Shown here: positions 8,311-17,108 of the stretch, one piece after another
How the letters are laid out: each line of letters starts with the position of its first letter
Numbering within the stretch: position 1 is the first letter of the stretch
NCBI RefSeq assembly: GCF_900167435.1
Contig: NZ_FUWS01000007.1
Location: 37,362 to 101,361 of the forward strand
Direction: 5' to 3'
DNA length: 64,000 nucleotides
DNA from: Marinactinospora thermotolerans DSM 45154
Lineage (GTDB): Bacteria > Actinomycetota > Actinomycetes > Streptosporangiales > Streptosporangiaceae
Program-made: the position numbers and the translations under genes
The notes under the pieces: model-generated
The model's input: only the letters and a program-made list of their open reading frames with translations
The model's database searches: none
Told to the model about the DNA's origin: nothing

Positions 8311-9003
8311 ATGGCGGAGTTGCGGATCTCGTCGCACGACGGTCTCGATCTGCGCAGGCTCGCGACGGCGTTGGCCGAGTCGCAGGGCTGGCCCCGCGAC
8401 CGCGTGGGCATCTGGGACAACCGCGACGGCAGCGTCGTCCTGACCGTCGACGACGCGCTGCTCCAGACGGCCGAACCCGACCCGCTGAACACCCCGGTGC
8501 ACACGCGCAGCGACGTGCACCGCGCCTGTGAGCTGCTACGCCGACGCGACACCTCGCTGCGGGGCGTCGACTTCGGCCGGATGCGCGCCGAGGCGGCCCG
8601 CTTCTTCTCGGCCGGCTGGACGATCGCCGACCTGCTGCACGCGCTCAGCCATCGCCCCGACGGGCAGCCCTGGCCGCGCGGCGAGGGCTACCAGGGCGAG
8701 GAGTGGCTGGAGCACCGGTTGCGCAACTGGAAGACGCCGACCGGAGACATCCGGCCGTCGGTGTCGCAGGAGAGCGCGCAGCTGCGGATCGTGGGCCGTG
8801 TCGGGCTGCCGGAGGACCTCGGCCTCCCCGACGACCAGCCGCGGACGCGCCAGGCCGCCCGGCCCGAGGTGGCGCGCGCGGCCGCCGACGACGCCCGCCG
8901 GCTGATGCGCGCCCACACCCGCACGACCAGCAACGCGCTGGAGCATCGCGAACGCACCGCGGCCCGCATCACCCGGGCCGACCCGTCCCCGTCCGCCGGC
9001 TGA
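8311..9003 (+). CDS. Conserved hypothetical protein, possible winged-helix type
   Basis: A 230-residue basic, probably cytoplasmic protein with no signal peptide or membrane segment. The ATG has a good ribosome site (GAGGAGGGG) and an upstream TAGGCT promoter element near 8270. The middle contains FFSAGWTIADLLHALSHRP followed by WLEHRLRNWKTP and PSVSQES. Its layout recalls a helix-turn-helix segment of actinobacterial replication or regulatory proteins with an ALDHRPDG...WLRHRL pattern, which I recall only loosely. The C-terminus is Arg- and Ala-rich and probably helical. It is divergent from deoC, sharing a 143-base promoter region, but no sequence evidence links it to control of deoC. Confidence 0.7.
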   Translation: MAELRISSHDGLDLRRLATALAESQGWPRDRVGIWDNRDGSVVLTVDDALLQTAEPDPLNTPVHTRSDVHRACELLRRRDTSLRGVDFGRMRAEAARFFSAGWTIADLLHALSHRPDGQPWPRGEGYQGEEWLEHRLRNWKTPTGDIRPSVSQESAQLRIVGRVGLPEDLGLPDDQPRTRQAARPEVARAAADDARRLMRAHTRTTSNALEHRERTAARITRADPSPSAG

Positions 9004-9023
9004 CCCGGCCGTCGGCGGGCACC

Positions 9024-9707
9024 TCAACCGAACAGGTCGACGAGGGCCGCGAGTCCGGTGACCCGTCGGAAGCGGTCGTCCTCCTCGGGCAGGTCGTCGT
9101 GTCCGCCGGTGGCCGGTGCCACGAGGACCGCCCCCATCCCGGCCGCCAGCGCGGGCCAGACGTCGGTCTGCGCGGTGTCGCCGACCACCCAGGTGTCGGC
9201 GGGGTCGAGGTGGTGGCCCTGCGCGAAGGCCAGGTAGGTGGCGGGGTCCTTCTGGCGGACGTTGCCGATTCCGGCGAACATCGGGGCGAGCCCCGAGGCC
9301 TCGATCTTCGCGCCCTGCTCGGCCGGGGCGCCCTGGGCCAGGAGGAACAGCCGGTTGTCCGCGGCCAGCGCGGTCAGCGTCGGCGAGGCGTCGGCGACGA
9401 GGCGAAGCGCGCGGTCGCGGACGGGCGCGCAGGTCCGTTCCAGGGCGATGCGGTCGGCCTCGGTGGGCGCCGAGTCCGGGCGTAGACGGGCCAGGCAGTC
9501 GGTGAGGCTACGCTCGAAGACCCCGGCGCGGTAGCCGTGCGTGGCGGAGTTGAGGCGCTGGGCCTCGTCGAGGATCTCGCGCACCTGCCCGGGAGAGAGC
9601 CCCGGCCGGACGAGGTGGCGGACGAAGAGGTCGATTCCCCGGGCGAAGGTCTCCCCCTCCCGCCACAGGGTGCCGTCCGCGTCGAAGATCAGGTTGCGCC
9701 GTCCCAC
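9024..9707 (-). CDS. HAD-superfamily hydrolase
   Basis: A 227-residue haloacid-dehalogenase-type phosphatase. Motif I is DADGTLW at residues 9-15, with the nucleophile and acid aspartates both present. Motif II is weak (LLAQGAP near residue 120 in place of the usual T/S position), and the lysine of motif III is probably K in RQKDPATY near 152. Motif IV is VVGDTAQTDVWPA near 172. The cap insert (residues 20-85) is helical, type C1. Substrate unknown, probably a small phosphorylated metabolite. GTG start at 9707 follows GAGGAGGAG. It is convergent with the preceding hypothetical gene, 20 bases away. Confidence 0.85.
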   Translation of the reverse strand: MGRRNLIFDADGTLWREGETFARGIDLFVRHLVRPGLSPGQVREILDEAQRLNSATHGYRAGVFERSLTDCLARLRPDSAPTEADRIALERTCAPVRDRALRLVADASPTLTALAADNRLFLLAQGAPAEQGAKIEASGLAPMFAGIGNVRQKDPATYLAFAQGHHLDPADTWVVGDTAQTDVWPALAAGMGAVLVAPATGGHDDLPEEDDRFRRVTGLAALVDLFG

Positions 9708-9839
9708 GCCGCTCCTCCTCAGCCGTGCCTGCGGGCGCCCCCATCATCCCCGGCGCATCCGGGGGAAAACCGGTCTTCGGTGACCGGGGAGGGGACGAAC
9801 GGCCCGGTCCGGGAGCCGGGGTCCCGGCCCGGGCGCGTC

Positions 9840-11960
9840 TCAGGCGGGAACCGACGCCACGTCGCGGTCCCACACGCGGTGGCGGGCCAGCAGGGAGGCG
9901 AAGGTCTCGTGGAACTCCCTGTCGTCGCCGTTGCGGTGGGTGACGACCCCCTGGTCGGTGACGATGCCGTCGCCTCCGCCGGCGAGCCGCAGTTCCGGCA
10001 GTGGCAGCCTGGCGATCACGTCCACGCCCGCGCCCATCGCCGCGATCGGTTTGGCGTGCTTGAACGCCTCGATCACATAGAACTTCGCCAGCCCGTCGGC
10101 GGCCAGCGCCGCGGCGCCCTCCACTCCCCCGGGCACGACGACCGCGTCGTAGAGCACCGACGCCATGGTGTTGATGGCGTGGTCGACCTCCAGCGTCCCG
10201 CCGTCGCTGGTGGTCACCGTGCCCTCGGTGGGTGCCAGCACTTCGACGGTCGCGCCCTTGGCGGCCATCGCCTCGCGCAGGGCGGTGACGCCCTTGGCGT
10301 CGACACCGTCGGCCGCGAGGAGGGCGATCTTGCGGGTGCTGATGGTGTCCATGGCCGTGTTGGCCTGGCTGAGCGCGGGCGAGGAGGCCCCGTGGTTGGG
10401 TTTGACCTCGCGCTCGGGCGGCGTGACACCGATGCCCTTGGCGATGCGCACGGCCATCTCGTGGTCGACGTTGTTGAGGTTGGCGACGACCCGCTCCCGG
10501 ACCGACTTCTCGTCGCACTTGTTCAGCTCGAACTGGAAGGCGGCGATCATGTGCTCCCGTTCCCAGTCGGCGAGGCTGTTGTAGAACAGCGTGGCCTGCG
10601 AGTAGTGGTCCTGGAAGCTGTCACTGCGCTTGCGGATCTTGTGCCCGTCGACCCGCTCCTGGTAGTGCCGGAAAAGCCCCTCGGTGTCATCGGAGATGTA
10701 GGGGCAGCCGCCGCCCAGGGAGTTGGGGAAGTAGTTGGTGCGCCCGCGGTGGACGCGGCGCTGGTTGTAGCCGTCACGCTGGTTGTTGGAGACCTCGGCG
10801 AGCGGACGGTTGACCGGGATCTGCTGGAAGTTCGGCCCGCCCAGGCGGATGAGCTGGGTGTCGAGGTAGGAGAAGTTGCGGGCCTGCAACAGCGGGTCGT
10901 TGGTGAAGTCGATCCCGGGGACGATGTTGCCCGTGCAGAACGCGACCTGCTCGGTCTCGGCGAAGAAGTTGTCGGGGTTACGGTTGAGCACCATCTTGCC
11001 GATGGGCGTGACCGGAACCCGCTCCTCGGGGATGATCTTCGTGGCGTCGAGCAGGTCGAAGTCAAAGGCGAACTCGTCGCTTTCAGGCACGATCTGCACG
11101 CCCAGCTCGAACTCGGGGTAGTCGCCCTTCTCGATCGCCTCCCACAGGTCACGGCGGTTGTAGTCGGGGTCCTTGCCCGCGATCTTCTGGGTCTCGTCCC
11201 AGACCAGGGAGTGCGTGCCCAGCTTCGGCTTCCAGTGGAACTTCACGAAGGTGCCCACACCGTCGGCGTTGACGAAGCGGAAGGTGTGGACGCCGAACCC
11301 CTGCATCATCCGGTAGCTGCGCGGCAGCGCCCGGTCCGACATCACCCACATCATCATGTGCGTGGTCTCGGGTTGGAGTCCCACGAAGTCCCACAGGTTG
11401 TCGTGGGCCGACTGGGCCTGAGGGATCTCGTTGTGCGGTTCCGGCTTGACCGCGTGCACGAAGTCGGGGAACTTGATGCCGTCCTGGATGAAGAACACCG
11501 GGATGTTGTTGCCCACCAGGTCGAAGTTGCCGTGCCGGGTGTAGAACTTCGTGGCGAAGCCCCGGACATCGCGAACGGTGTCGGCGGAGCCGCGGAAACC
11601 GGCGACCGTGGAGAAGCGGACGAAGACCGGTGTGCGCTGCGAGGGGTCGCTGAGGAAGTCGGCGCAGGTGTAGCGGGACATGGACTCATAGGGCTGGAAG
11701 TAGCCGTAGGCTCCGGAACCACGGGCGTGCACGACCCGCTCGGGGATGCGCTCGTGGTCGAAGTGGGTGATCTTCTCGCGGAGGTGGAAGTCCTCCAGGA
11801 TGGTCGGTCCCCGTTCCCCGGCCTTCAGCGAGTTGTCGGTGTCCTCCACCCGGACACCGGTCTCGGTGGTGAGAGGGCCGCTGGAGTCGGTGCGGTACCG
11901 CTCCAGCTGCTGGTCCTTCTCGTCGCGTGCGGGATCGGTCTTGCGCTGCGCGTCGGGCAT
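9840..11960 (-). CDS. katE: Large-subunit catalase (HPII type) with C-terminal DJ-1/PfpI-like domain
   Basis: A 706-residue monofunctional haem catalase that converts hydrogen peroxide to oxygen and water. The catalytic histidine is in RVVHARGSGAYG (His78), the catalytic asparagine in LVGNNIPVFFIQDG near residue 148, and the haem-ligand tyrosine in the RNFSYLDTQ region. Residues from about 545 to the end form the extra flavodoxin/DJ-1-like domain of large-subunit catalases (KIALLAADGVDAKG; VVVPGGVEGAAAL), and the length matches this class. The start ATG follows GAGGTGGCACC. It stands alone with a 479-base upstream region shared with a TetR gene. Such catalases are usually stationary-phase or stress induced; I could not identify a confident stress promoter. 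Confidence 0.96.
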   Translation of the reverse strand: MPDAQRKTDPARDEKDQQLERYRTDSSGPLTTETGVRVEDTDNSLKAGERGPTILEDFHLREKITHFDHERIPERVVHARGSGAYGYFQPYESMSRYTCADFLSDPSQRTPVFVRFSTVAGFRGSADTVRDVRGFATKFYTRHGNFDLVGNNIPVFFIQDGIKFPDFVHAVKPEPHNEIPQAQSAHDNLWDFVGLQPETTHMMMWVMSDRALPRSYRMMQGFGVHTFRFVNADGVGTFVKFHWKPKLGTHSLVWDETQKIAGKDPDYNRRDLWEAIEKGDYPEFELGVQIVPESDEFAFDFDLLDATKIIPEERVPVTPIGKMVLNRNPDNFFAETEQVAFCTGNIVPGIDFTNDPLLQARNFSYLDTQLIRLGGPNFQQIPVNRPLAEVSNNQRDGYNQRRVHRGRTNYFPNSLGGGCPYISDDTEGLFRHYQERVDGHKIRKRSDSFQDHYSQATLFYNSLADWEREHMIAAFQFELNKCDEKSVRERVVANLNNVDHEMAVRIAKGIGVTPPEREVKPNHGASSPALSQANTAMDTISTRKIALLAADGVDAKGVTALREAMAAKGATVEVLAPTEGTVTTSDGGTLEVDHAINTMASVLYDAVVVPGGVEGAAALAADGLAKFYVIEAFKHAKPIAAMGAGVDVIARLPLPELRLAGGGDGIVTDQGVVTHRNGDDREFHETFASLLARHRVWDRDVASVPA

Positions 11961-12439
11961 GGTGCCACCTCGTGGTGTGGGGTTGTCGTTCCGCCCGCTA
12001 CGTCTGACCGATTCACCGCGAAGCGAACCATCCTCCTGTTACCGGCTTCCGTAGTTTTTTCTTGACTTTCCCCAGGTCACGGACAGGGTGCGGCCACGCC
12101 GTTCGCGCCGCGCGGCCACGCCCCGGGCCACGGCCGATGCGGACCGCGCCCCCGAACGGGCATTCGCCGGCCAGACGTCGCCGCCCGCGCTCTCGGGACG
12201 GTGGCCTCCCCCTGTGGGTCGAGGCGGTCCCCGCCGGATCGCCGTGGCGGCGGCGCCCCGGCGGAACACGCTCCCCGTACCGGTGACCGCTGGATCCGCC
12301 GGGCATCGGCCCCCACCAGGACCACGACGGCGGGACAGACGGGACAGAACTGTCAGCGGCCGACCATTGACAGCCCATGCCCCGCTGGTCGACGCAGGTG
12401 TATTCTCGCCGCCAAGAAGGCGAACGGGAGGTGACGGCG
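11961..12439. other. Intergenic region between divergent katE and tetR-type genes
   Basis: A 479-base divergent promoter region. It contains a short less GC-rich segment (about 12040-12075) with CCGTAGTTTTTTCTTGACTT, and a TTGACA hexamer at 12367-12372 followed by no convincing -10 at the right spacing. TATTCT at 12401-12406 is another possible -10 for the TetR gene. I see no coding sequence here; open frames in it are GC-driven. Confidence 0.5.
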
Positions 12440-13090
12440 GTGACGACCCTGACGGAACCTCCCGCCCGTGCCGGTCTACGCGAGCGCAAGAAGGCCATGA
12501 CCCGTGACGCGCTGATCGACGCGGCCCTGCGCCTGTTCGCCGAGCGCGGCTTCGACGCGACCACCACCGAGGAGGTCGCCGCCTCCGTCAACGTCTCCCA
12601 ACGCACCTTCTTCCGCTACTTCGCCGGTAAGGAGGACGTCGTCCTCGCCGTGGACGCGGAAACCGCCGAGACCATGCACGCCAAGCTCGCCGGGCGCCCC
12701 GCCGAAGAGCACCCCTTCACCGCCCTGCGCGGGGCGTTCCTGGAGACCTGGGGCGAGATGGACGAGCCGGCCCTCCACCGGCACTCGGTGGCCGGACGGC
12801 TGATCGGCTCCTGTCCCCAGCTCCTGGCCGCCCACCTGCGTCAGGTCAACGAACACCAGGATCGCGCCGCCGAGGCGATCGCCCGGCGCACCGGTGTGGA
12901 CCCGCGGATCGACCCGCGTCCACGGCTGGTGGCCGCCGCGTTCGCCTCCATGGCCCGTCTGGCCCACAGCATGTGGTGCGAGACCGGATGCGGGGACGTC
13001 TCCGACCTCCTCCGCATCTTTGAGCGGTGCTTCGACCACCTCGGTGCGACGATCACCGAACCGTGGCGGGACCTCGAAGCGATGGTGTGA
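12440..13090 (+). CDS. TetR-family transcriptional regulator
   Basis: A 216-residue repressor-type protein. The N-terminal helix-turn-helix is clear: ALIDAALRLFAERGFDATTTEEVAASVNVSQRTFFRYFAGKEDVVL (about residues 24-70), ending in the typical YFxxKEDV. The C-terminal ligand domain is generic (HRHSVAGRLIGSCPQLLAAHL), so the inducer is unknown. GTG at 12440 was chosen because GGGAGG lies 8 bases upstream. A longer reading from 12377 has no ribosome site. It is divergent from katE and convergent with the FUSC-type gene 42 bases away; the usual target of such regulators is itself and a neighbouring gene, which here is inference. Confidence 0.92.
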   Translation: MTTLTEPPARAGLRERKKAMTRDALIDAALRLFAERGFDATTTEEVAASVNVSQRTFFRYFAGKEDVVLAVDAETAETMHAKLAGRPAEEHPFTALRGAFLETWGEMDEPALHRHSVAGRLIGSCPQLLAAHLRQVNEHQDRAAEAIARRTGVDPRIDPRPRLVAAAFASMARLAHSMWCETGCGDVSDLLRIFERCFDHLGATITEPWRDLEAMV

Positions 13091-13132
13091 CCGGCACCGT
13101 GGCCGCCGGCGCGGGGTGAGGGCGCCGACGGA

Positions 13133-14440
13133 TCACCGCCCCTCCCCTTGCGCGGTCGGGGGGTCGGCGGCCAGACCGATCGAGCGGGCCAGCCGTTCCT
13201 GAACGAACCGGAGCTCCTCCAGCAGCCGCGCGGCGTCCACCAGCAGGATCCCGTAGGCGTGGGAGATCTCCGCCGGGTCCAGGGACGTGCGCCGCACCGT
13301 GGCCGCGAGCCGGTCATAGCCCTCCCCCGCGGTGTCGAGATGCTCGCGCAGCCGGTCCACCTGCTCGGCCAGGCGCTGCCCGGTCAGCTCCGTCAGCTCC
13401 TGCGTCGCGCCGCCGATCCCCTCCAGGAAGTCGCCGTACTCGGCCAGGAAGTCCGGGTAGGGCTGGTCCTCGGCCGCGGTGCCGGTGGCGTAGTACAGTC
13501 CGCGCGTCAGTGAGGTGAGCTGCTCGGTGATCCGCCCCAGGGCCTCCACGACGTCGCGGTAACCGTGGAAGGAGGCGCCCCGGTGGCGCTGCAACAACCG
13601 CCGCGGGTTGAACCGGACACTCTCCTGGGCCCCCTCCACCGCCGCGAGCGCCTGCGGCACCAGGCCCTCGATCCGCCGCGCCCGGCGCCACCAGTCGCCC
13701 GTGCGGTCCTCACCGGGGACCCCCTCGCGCAGCCCCGGCGCCATGTCCCCGAGCAGGTCGTCCATTGCCCGGGCCAGGGTGGTGATCCCGTACTCGGCGC
13801 TGCGGTAGCGCATGGGCGGGAGCACCAGCAGGTTTACCGCGACGCCCAGGCCGCAGCCGACGAGCACCAGCACCACGATCTCCGTCAACCGGGTCACCTG
13901 GTCGTAGGTGGTGGTGACGGTCGCAAACGACGAGTAGGCGAAGAACGCCGCCGTGGCCACCTGGGGCCCCTGCGGGCCGAGGCGGCGCCACCTGCTGATC
14001 GTCAGCGCCACGAGCGCGACCAGGGTGAAGGTCCACAGGTGGGTGCCGAGCAGAAATCCCAGCACCGCCTGGACGACGACCCCGAGCGTGACCGCCAGGA
14101 CGTAGCGCAGCGACTGCACCACCGACTGGTAGACCGTCACCTGCACCATGAGCACGGCCGAGAAGGGCGCGAACGCCGGGGAGTCCGCCTTCACCACGGT
14201 GTCGGCGATCACCCAGGCCACGCAGGCGGCCAGGGCGCACTTGAGCACGATCAGGACCGTCTCGCGTTCGTGTCCGCCGTATCCCCGCGCCCGCCTGAAC
14301 CTCGCGAAGAGCCGTCCGATCCGGCTCTCGTCCCGCTCCGGCGTCCCGTCGTCGTGCCGCTGCGCCACCGGCTTCCCCGCCCCAGATCCACCGTCCCCGT
14401 TCACCTGCCCTCTTTCGCTTCCCCCTCCCGACTCGGGCAT
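13133..14440 (-). CDS. FUSC/aromatic acid exporter-family membrane protein
   Basis: A 435-residue integral membrane protein. After a charged N-terminus (to about residue 55) come about six hydrophobic helices between residues 60 and 215, including VLIVLKCALAACVAWVIADT, APFSAVLMVQVTVYQSVV and LTEIVVLVLVGCGLGVAVNL. A long soluble C-terminal domain of heptad-like helices follows (residues 220-430). This is the architecture of FUSC/ArAE proteins, associated with efflux of aromatic acids, but in actinobacteria most are uncharacterised. The substrate is unknown. It is convergent with the TetR gene and divergent from the RNase H-like gene. Confidence 0.83.
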   Translation of the reverse strand: MPESGGGSERGQVNGDGGSGAGKPVAQRHDDGTPERDESRIGRLFARFRRARGYGGHERETVLIVLKCALAACVAWVIADTVVKADSPAFAPFSAVLMVQVTVYQSVVQSLRYVLAVTLGVVVQAVLGFLLGTHLWTFTLVALVALTISRWRRLGPQGPQVATAAFFAYSSFATVTTTYDQVTRLTEIVVLVLVGCGLGVAVNLLVLPPMRYRSAEYGITTLARAMDDLLGDMAPGLREGVPGEDRTGDWWRRARRIEGLVPQALAAVEGAQESVRFNPRRLLQRHRGASFHGYRDVVEALGRITEQLTSLTRGLYYATGTAAEDQPYPDFLAEYGDFLEGIGGATQELTELTGQRLAEQVDRLREHLDTAGEGYDRLAATVRRTSLDPAEISHAYGILLVDAARLLEELRFVQERLARSIGLAADPPTAQGEGR

Positions 14441-14537
14441 GCACGGTCTTGTCGGCGGCGCCGCGAAGGCGTATACATCCTCATTACGTGAACCCGTGCG
14501 CTACTTCTCCGTGAGCGGAGGGGGCGGTGATGCCGCG

Positions 14538-15413
14538 ATGACTCCAGGAGAGTTCGACGCGTGCGCCCGCCGGCTCCCTCGCGAACTCGCCGAACGCGCC
14601 GAGTCGCTACGCAACTACGTGGTGTACGAACCGGGTGGAGCCCGCCGCAAACCGGTCGCCGAATGCGTGGCCCTGGCCTTCGACGCGGCCTACGTCGGCG
14701 ACCTCGACGCCGCCGCGTCCATGCTCGCCGAGGCCGAGCAGCGCAACGCCGGCATCAGCGCGCGGCGCACCACCGGGATCCTCAACGGCCACCACGCGCG
14801 TATCCGCCGCTGGTCGGGCTCCTCCCCCCTGGTCGCGGCGACCGACGCCAGCGTCAAGGACAGATACGCCGGCATGGGCTATGTGACCTCCGACGGGTTG
14901 TGGGGAATGCGCGCCTGGGGCGGCTCCTTCCACGATCCCAGCGGCCCCTCGCGGGTCCTCGTCCAGGAACTGCGCGCCGTGCTGCTGCTCTTGGAGGCGG
15001 TCGACCCCGAGACGCCCTTCACGCTGCTCGTCGACTCCTCCTCGGCACGCCACCACCTGCGGATGTGGCAGCAGGGGCACACCCGGCGGCTCCCCGGCGG
15101 CTACGACGCCACCCGGCGCAGGTCGCGAGGGCGTCCCAGCCTGGTGCGCCTGGCCGAGGAGATGGCACGCCGGCCCCACATCACGGTCACCGCGGTCAAG
15201 GGCCACTCGGGCGACCTGCTCAACGAGACCGCCGACTCCCTGGCATCGATGGCGCGCCGGCGCCTGGCCGACCCCGGCGCCTGCACGACCCCCCTGCTCC
15301 TGGAGCGGGCCGAACGGTTCGTCGACTCGTTCCTCGGCCAGTGGCATCGCACCGCCGCGTATACCGGGGCCTCCCCTCAGGCCCTGGGCCAGCGCGCGAC
15401 GCAGAAGCAGTAG
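14538..15413 (+). CDS. RNase HI-fold protein with N-terminal extension
   Basis: A 291-residue protein. The C-terminal part (about residues 97-240) has the RNase H fold with the four acidic positions in order: Asp103 in ATDAS, Glu144 in QELRA, Asp166 in LLVDSSSA and Asp233 in NETADSLA, with VKGHSG at 220-225 giving the conserved histidine. In the family these bind two metal ions for RNA cleavage in RNA-DNA hybrids, so the site looks intact. The first 95 residues are an uncharacterised helical region, not the HBD of RNase HI fusions as far as I can see. The start at 14538 is a choice (upstream in-frame GTG at 14511 possible). Its 3' end overlaps the convergent DUF1206 gene by 37 bases. Confidence 0.78.
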   Translation: MTPGEFDACARRLPRELAERAESLRNYVVYEPGGARRKPVAECVALAFDAAYVGDLDAAASMLAEAEQRNAGISARRTTGILNGHHARIRRWSGSSPLVAATDASVKDRYAGMGYVTSDGLWGMRAWGGSFHDPSGPSRVLVQELRAVLLLLEAVDPETPFTLLVDSSSARHHLRMWQQGHTRRLPGGYDATRRRSRGRPSLVRLAEEMARRPHITVTAVKGHSGDLLNETADSLASMARRRLADPGACTTPLLLERAERFVDSFLGQWHRTAAYTGASPQALGQRATQKQ

Positions 15414-16219
15414 AGGCCGTAGACGCAGACCCCCAGCGCCACCGCGACCAGGAGCCACGGCCCCGCCGGCGTCTCGGCGAAGGTGCGCAGCGTGCCGTCC
15501 AGGCCCTGGGCCCGGTCCGGGTCGAAGGCGATCGCGGCCCAGCAGACGAGCGCCCCCGCCGCCGCGACGACGACCCCCTTGGTGGTGTTTCCGGCCACGC
15601 CGAGCACGGTGACGACGGGACGGGCCTCCTTGGGGATGGCCCCGGTCCGCAGATCCCTGCCGAACCGGCGGGTCACCCCGATCCAGACGAACACGACGCC
15701 CGCGACGACCAGGCCGACTCCGACCGCCCCCACGAGGAGGCGTCCCGCCGGCAGCTCCATGATCCGTGCCGTCAACGTCTGCGACCGGGCGTCTTGGGAG
15801 CCCGTCCCACCGCCCACCAGCACGCTCGCCACCGTGACGCACAGCGCGGCGTACAGGACGGTCCGGCCGGCACAGGCCAGCCGCTCCCCCGCGCCGCGCT
15901 CCCCGTAGCGGCCGCCGACCAGGGCGATGAGCAGCTGCCACACCGCCAGTCCGGCGAGCCCCGCGACCGCCGCCCACAGCACCACCGTGCCTCCGGGGGT
16001 GCCGGCGACGAGTTGCAGCGCGCCGGCGTTGTCGGCCTCGCGGCTCCCACCGCCCTCGAAGCCGATCCGTACCGCGAGCCAGCCGATCAGAAGGTAGAGC
16101 AGGCCCTTGGCCGCGAGGCCGACACGTGCCAGGCGGAGCAGCCACGTGCTGTCGGCGGCCTCGCGTCCCGCCGCGCGCGCCCTGCGCTTCGCCGCCCTTC
16201 CTCCATCGGCTGCTGTCAT
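15377..16219 (-). CDS. DUF1206 multi-pass membrane protein
   Basis: A 280-residue membrane protein with three repeated two-helix units, as expected for DUF1206: helices near LARVGLAAKGLLYLLIGWLA (residue 28 on), VVLWAAVAGLAGLAVWQLLIAL, RTVLYAALCVTVASVLVGG, LLVGAVGVGLVVAGVVFVWIG, TTKGVVVAAAGALVCWAAIAF and PWLLVAVALGVCVYGLYCFC. Each unit has an ...AKGLLY/GRTVLY/TKGVV-type conserved glycine-lysine pattern. The function of the family is unknown. The start is ATG 16219 with AGGGGAAGGGCGCAGG upstream. It overlaps the end of the RNase H-like gene on the other strand, so read-through could create antisense pairing; no strong terminator hairpin separates them. Confidence 0.85.
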   Translation of the reverse strand: MTAADGGRAAKRRARAAGREAADSTWLLRLARVGLAAKGLLYLLIGWLAVRIGFEGGGSREADNAGALQLVAGTPGGTVVLWAAVAGLAGLAVWQLLIALVGGRYGERGAGERLACAGRTVLYAALCVTVASVLVGGGTGSQDARSQTLTARIMELPAGRLLVGAVGVGLVVAGVVFVWIGVTRRFGRDLRTGAIPKEARPVVTVLGVAGNTTKGVVVAAAGALVCWAAIAFDPDRAQGLDGTLRTFAETPAGPWLLVAVALGVCVYGLYCFCVARWPRA

Positions 16220-16284
16220 GCCTGCGCCCTTCCCCTGGCAAAACAGCGCAAACCACTCCCAAAGGGCGGCCTGTGGAAGGACAC

Positions 16285-16319
16285 GTGACGTGGCTCCCCG
16301 ACCGACGTAACGTCTGGAC
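16285..16319 (+). promoter_or_regulatory. Probable leaderless promoter of the crotonase gene
   Basis: GTGACG at 16285-16290 and TAACGT at 16308-16313 are spaced by 17 bases, and the hexamer ends 6 bases before the ATG at 16320. Transcription would then start at or next to the start codon; no ribosome site is present. Confidence 0.55.
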
Positions 16320-17090
16320 ATGGGGTATGAACATCTCCTGGTCGACCGCGACGGCGACCACGTGACCATCACCATGAACCGGCCGCAGCGGCGCAACGCG
16401 CTGTCCCTGTCGCACATGCGCGAGCTGGTCGAGGCGTTCGAGGAGGTCGCCGGGACCGACGCGACGGGGATCATCCTGGCCGCCAACGGCCCGGTCTTCT
16501 GCGCCGGTCACGACTTCGCCGACGTCGCCGCCGCCGACCACGCGGGCGCGCGCGACCTGCTACGCGCCTGCACCGGCCTCATGCGCACGATCCAGTCCGT
16601 CCCCCAGGTGGTGATCGCCCGCGTCCACGCCCTGGCCACCGCTGCCGGCTGCCAGCTCGTCGCCAGCTGCGACCTCGCCGTCGCCGCGTTGAGCGCCGGG
16701 TTCGCGGCTCCAGGGGGCAAGGGCGGCTGGTTCTGTCACACCCCGATGGTCGCCGTCTCACGCTCCATCGGCCGCAAACGGGCCATGGAGATGGCGCTGA
16801 CCGGCGACGTCGTCGACGCCGTCACCGCGGCCGAATGGGGGCTGGTCAACCGCGCCGTGCCCGATCCCGACCTCCACCGGGCCACCGCGCACCTGCTCGA
16901 ACGCGCCACCCGCGGCTCCCGGCACAGCAAGGCGCTCGGCAAGCAGGCGATGTACGCCCAATTCGACCGGCCCGAGCCGGACGCCTACGCCTATGCGGTC
17001 GAGGTGATGGCCGCGGCCAGCCAGACCCCCGAGGCCCGCGAGGGGATCTCCGCCTTCCTGGAGAAACGCCCTCCCCGCTGGCCCGCCTGA
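16320..17090 (+). CDS. Enoyl-CoA hydratase/isomerase family protein, ECHDC3-like
   Basis: A 256-residue crotonase-fold protein. It matches the ECHDC3 subgroup rather than true hydratases: ATAAGCQLVASCDLAVA near residue 105 replaces the GGGCE segment, and APGGKGGWFCHTP near residue 130 replaces the PEILLG segment, so both catalytic glutamates of hydratase are absent (Gln and Gly). The oxyanion loop is FCAGHDF near residue 62. The C-terminus EGISAFLEKRPPRWPA is also typical of ECHDC3. It probably binds an acyl-CoA in the cytoplasm, but hydratase activity is doubtful. It is convergent with the next gene, 18 bases apart. Confidence 0.88.
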   Translation: MGYEHLLVDRDGDHVTITMNRPQRRNALSLSHMRELVEAFEEVAGTDATGIILAANGPVFCAGHDFADVAAADHAGARDLLRACTGLMRTIQSVPQVVIARVHALATAAGCQLVASCDLAVAALSAGFAAPGGKGGWFCHTPMVAVSRSIGRKRAMEMALTGDVVDAVTAAEWGLVNRAVPDPDLHRATAHLLERATRGSRHSKALGKQAMYAQFDRPEPDAYAYAVEVMAAASQTPEAREGISAFLEKRPPRWPA

Positions 17091-17108
17091 CACCGGGTCC
17101 AGGCCGCC

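Noticed and set aside
14148..14537. Extension of the RNase H-like gene 390 bases upstream
   Set aside because: The extra part lies across the promoter and start of the divergent FUSC gene, has no ribosome site and no coding-like sequence.
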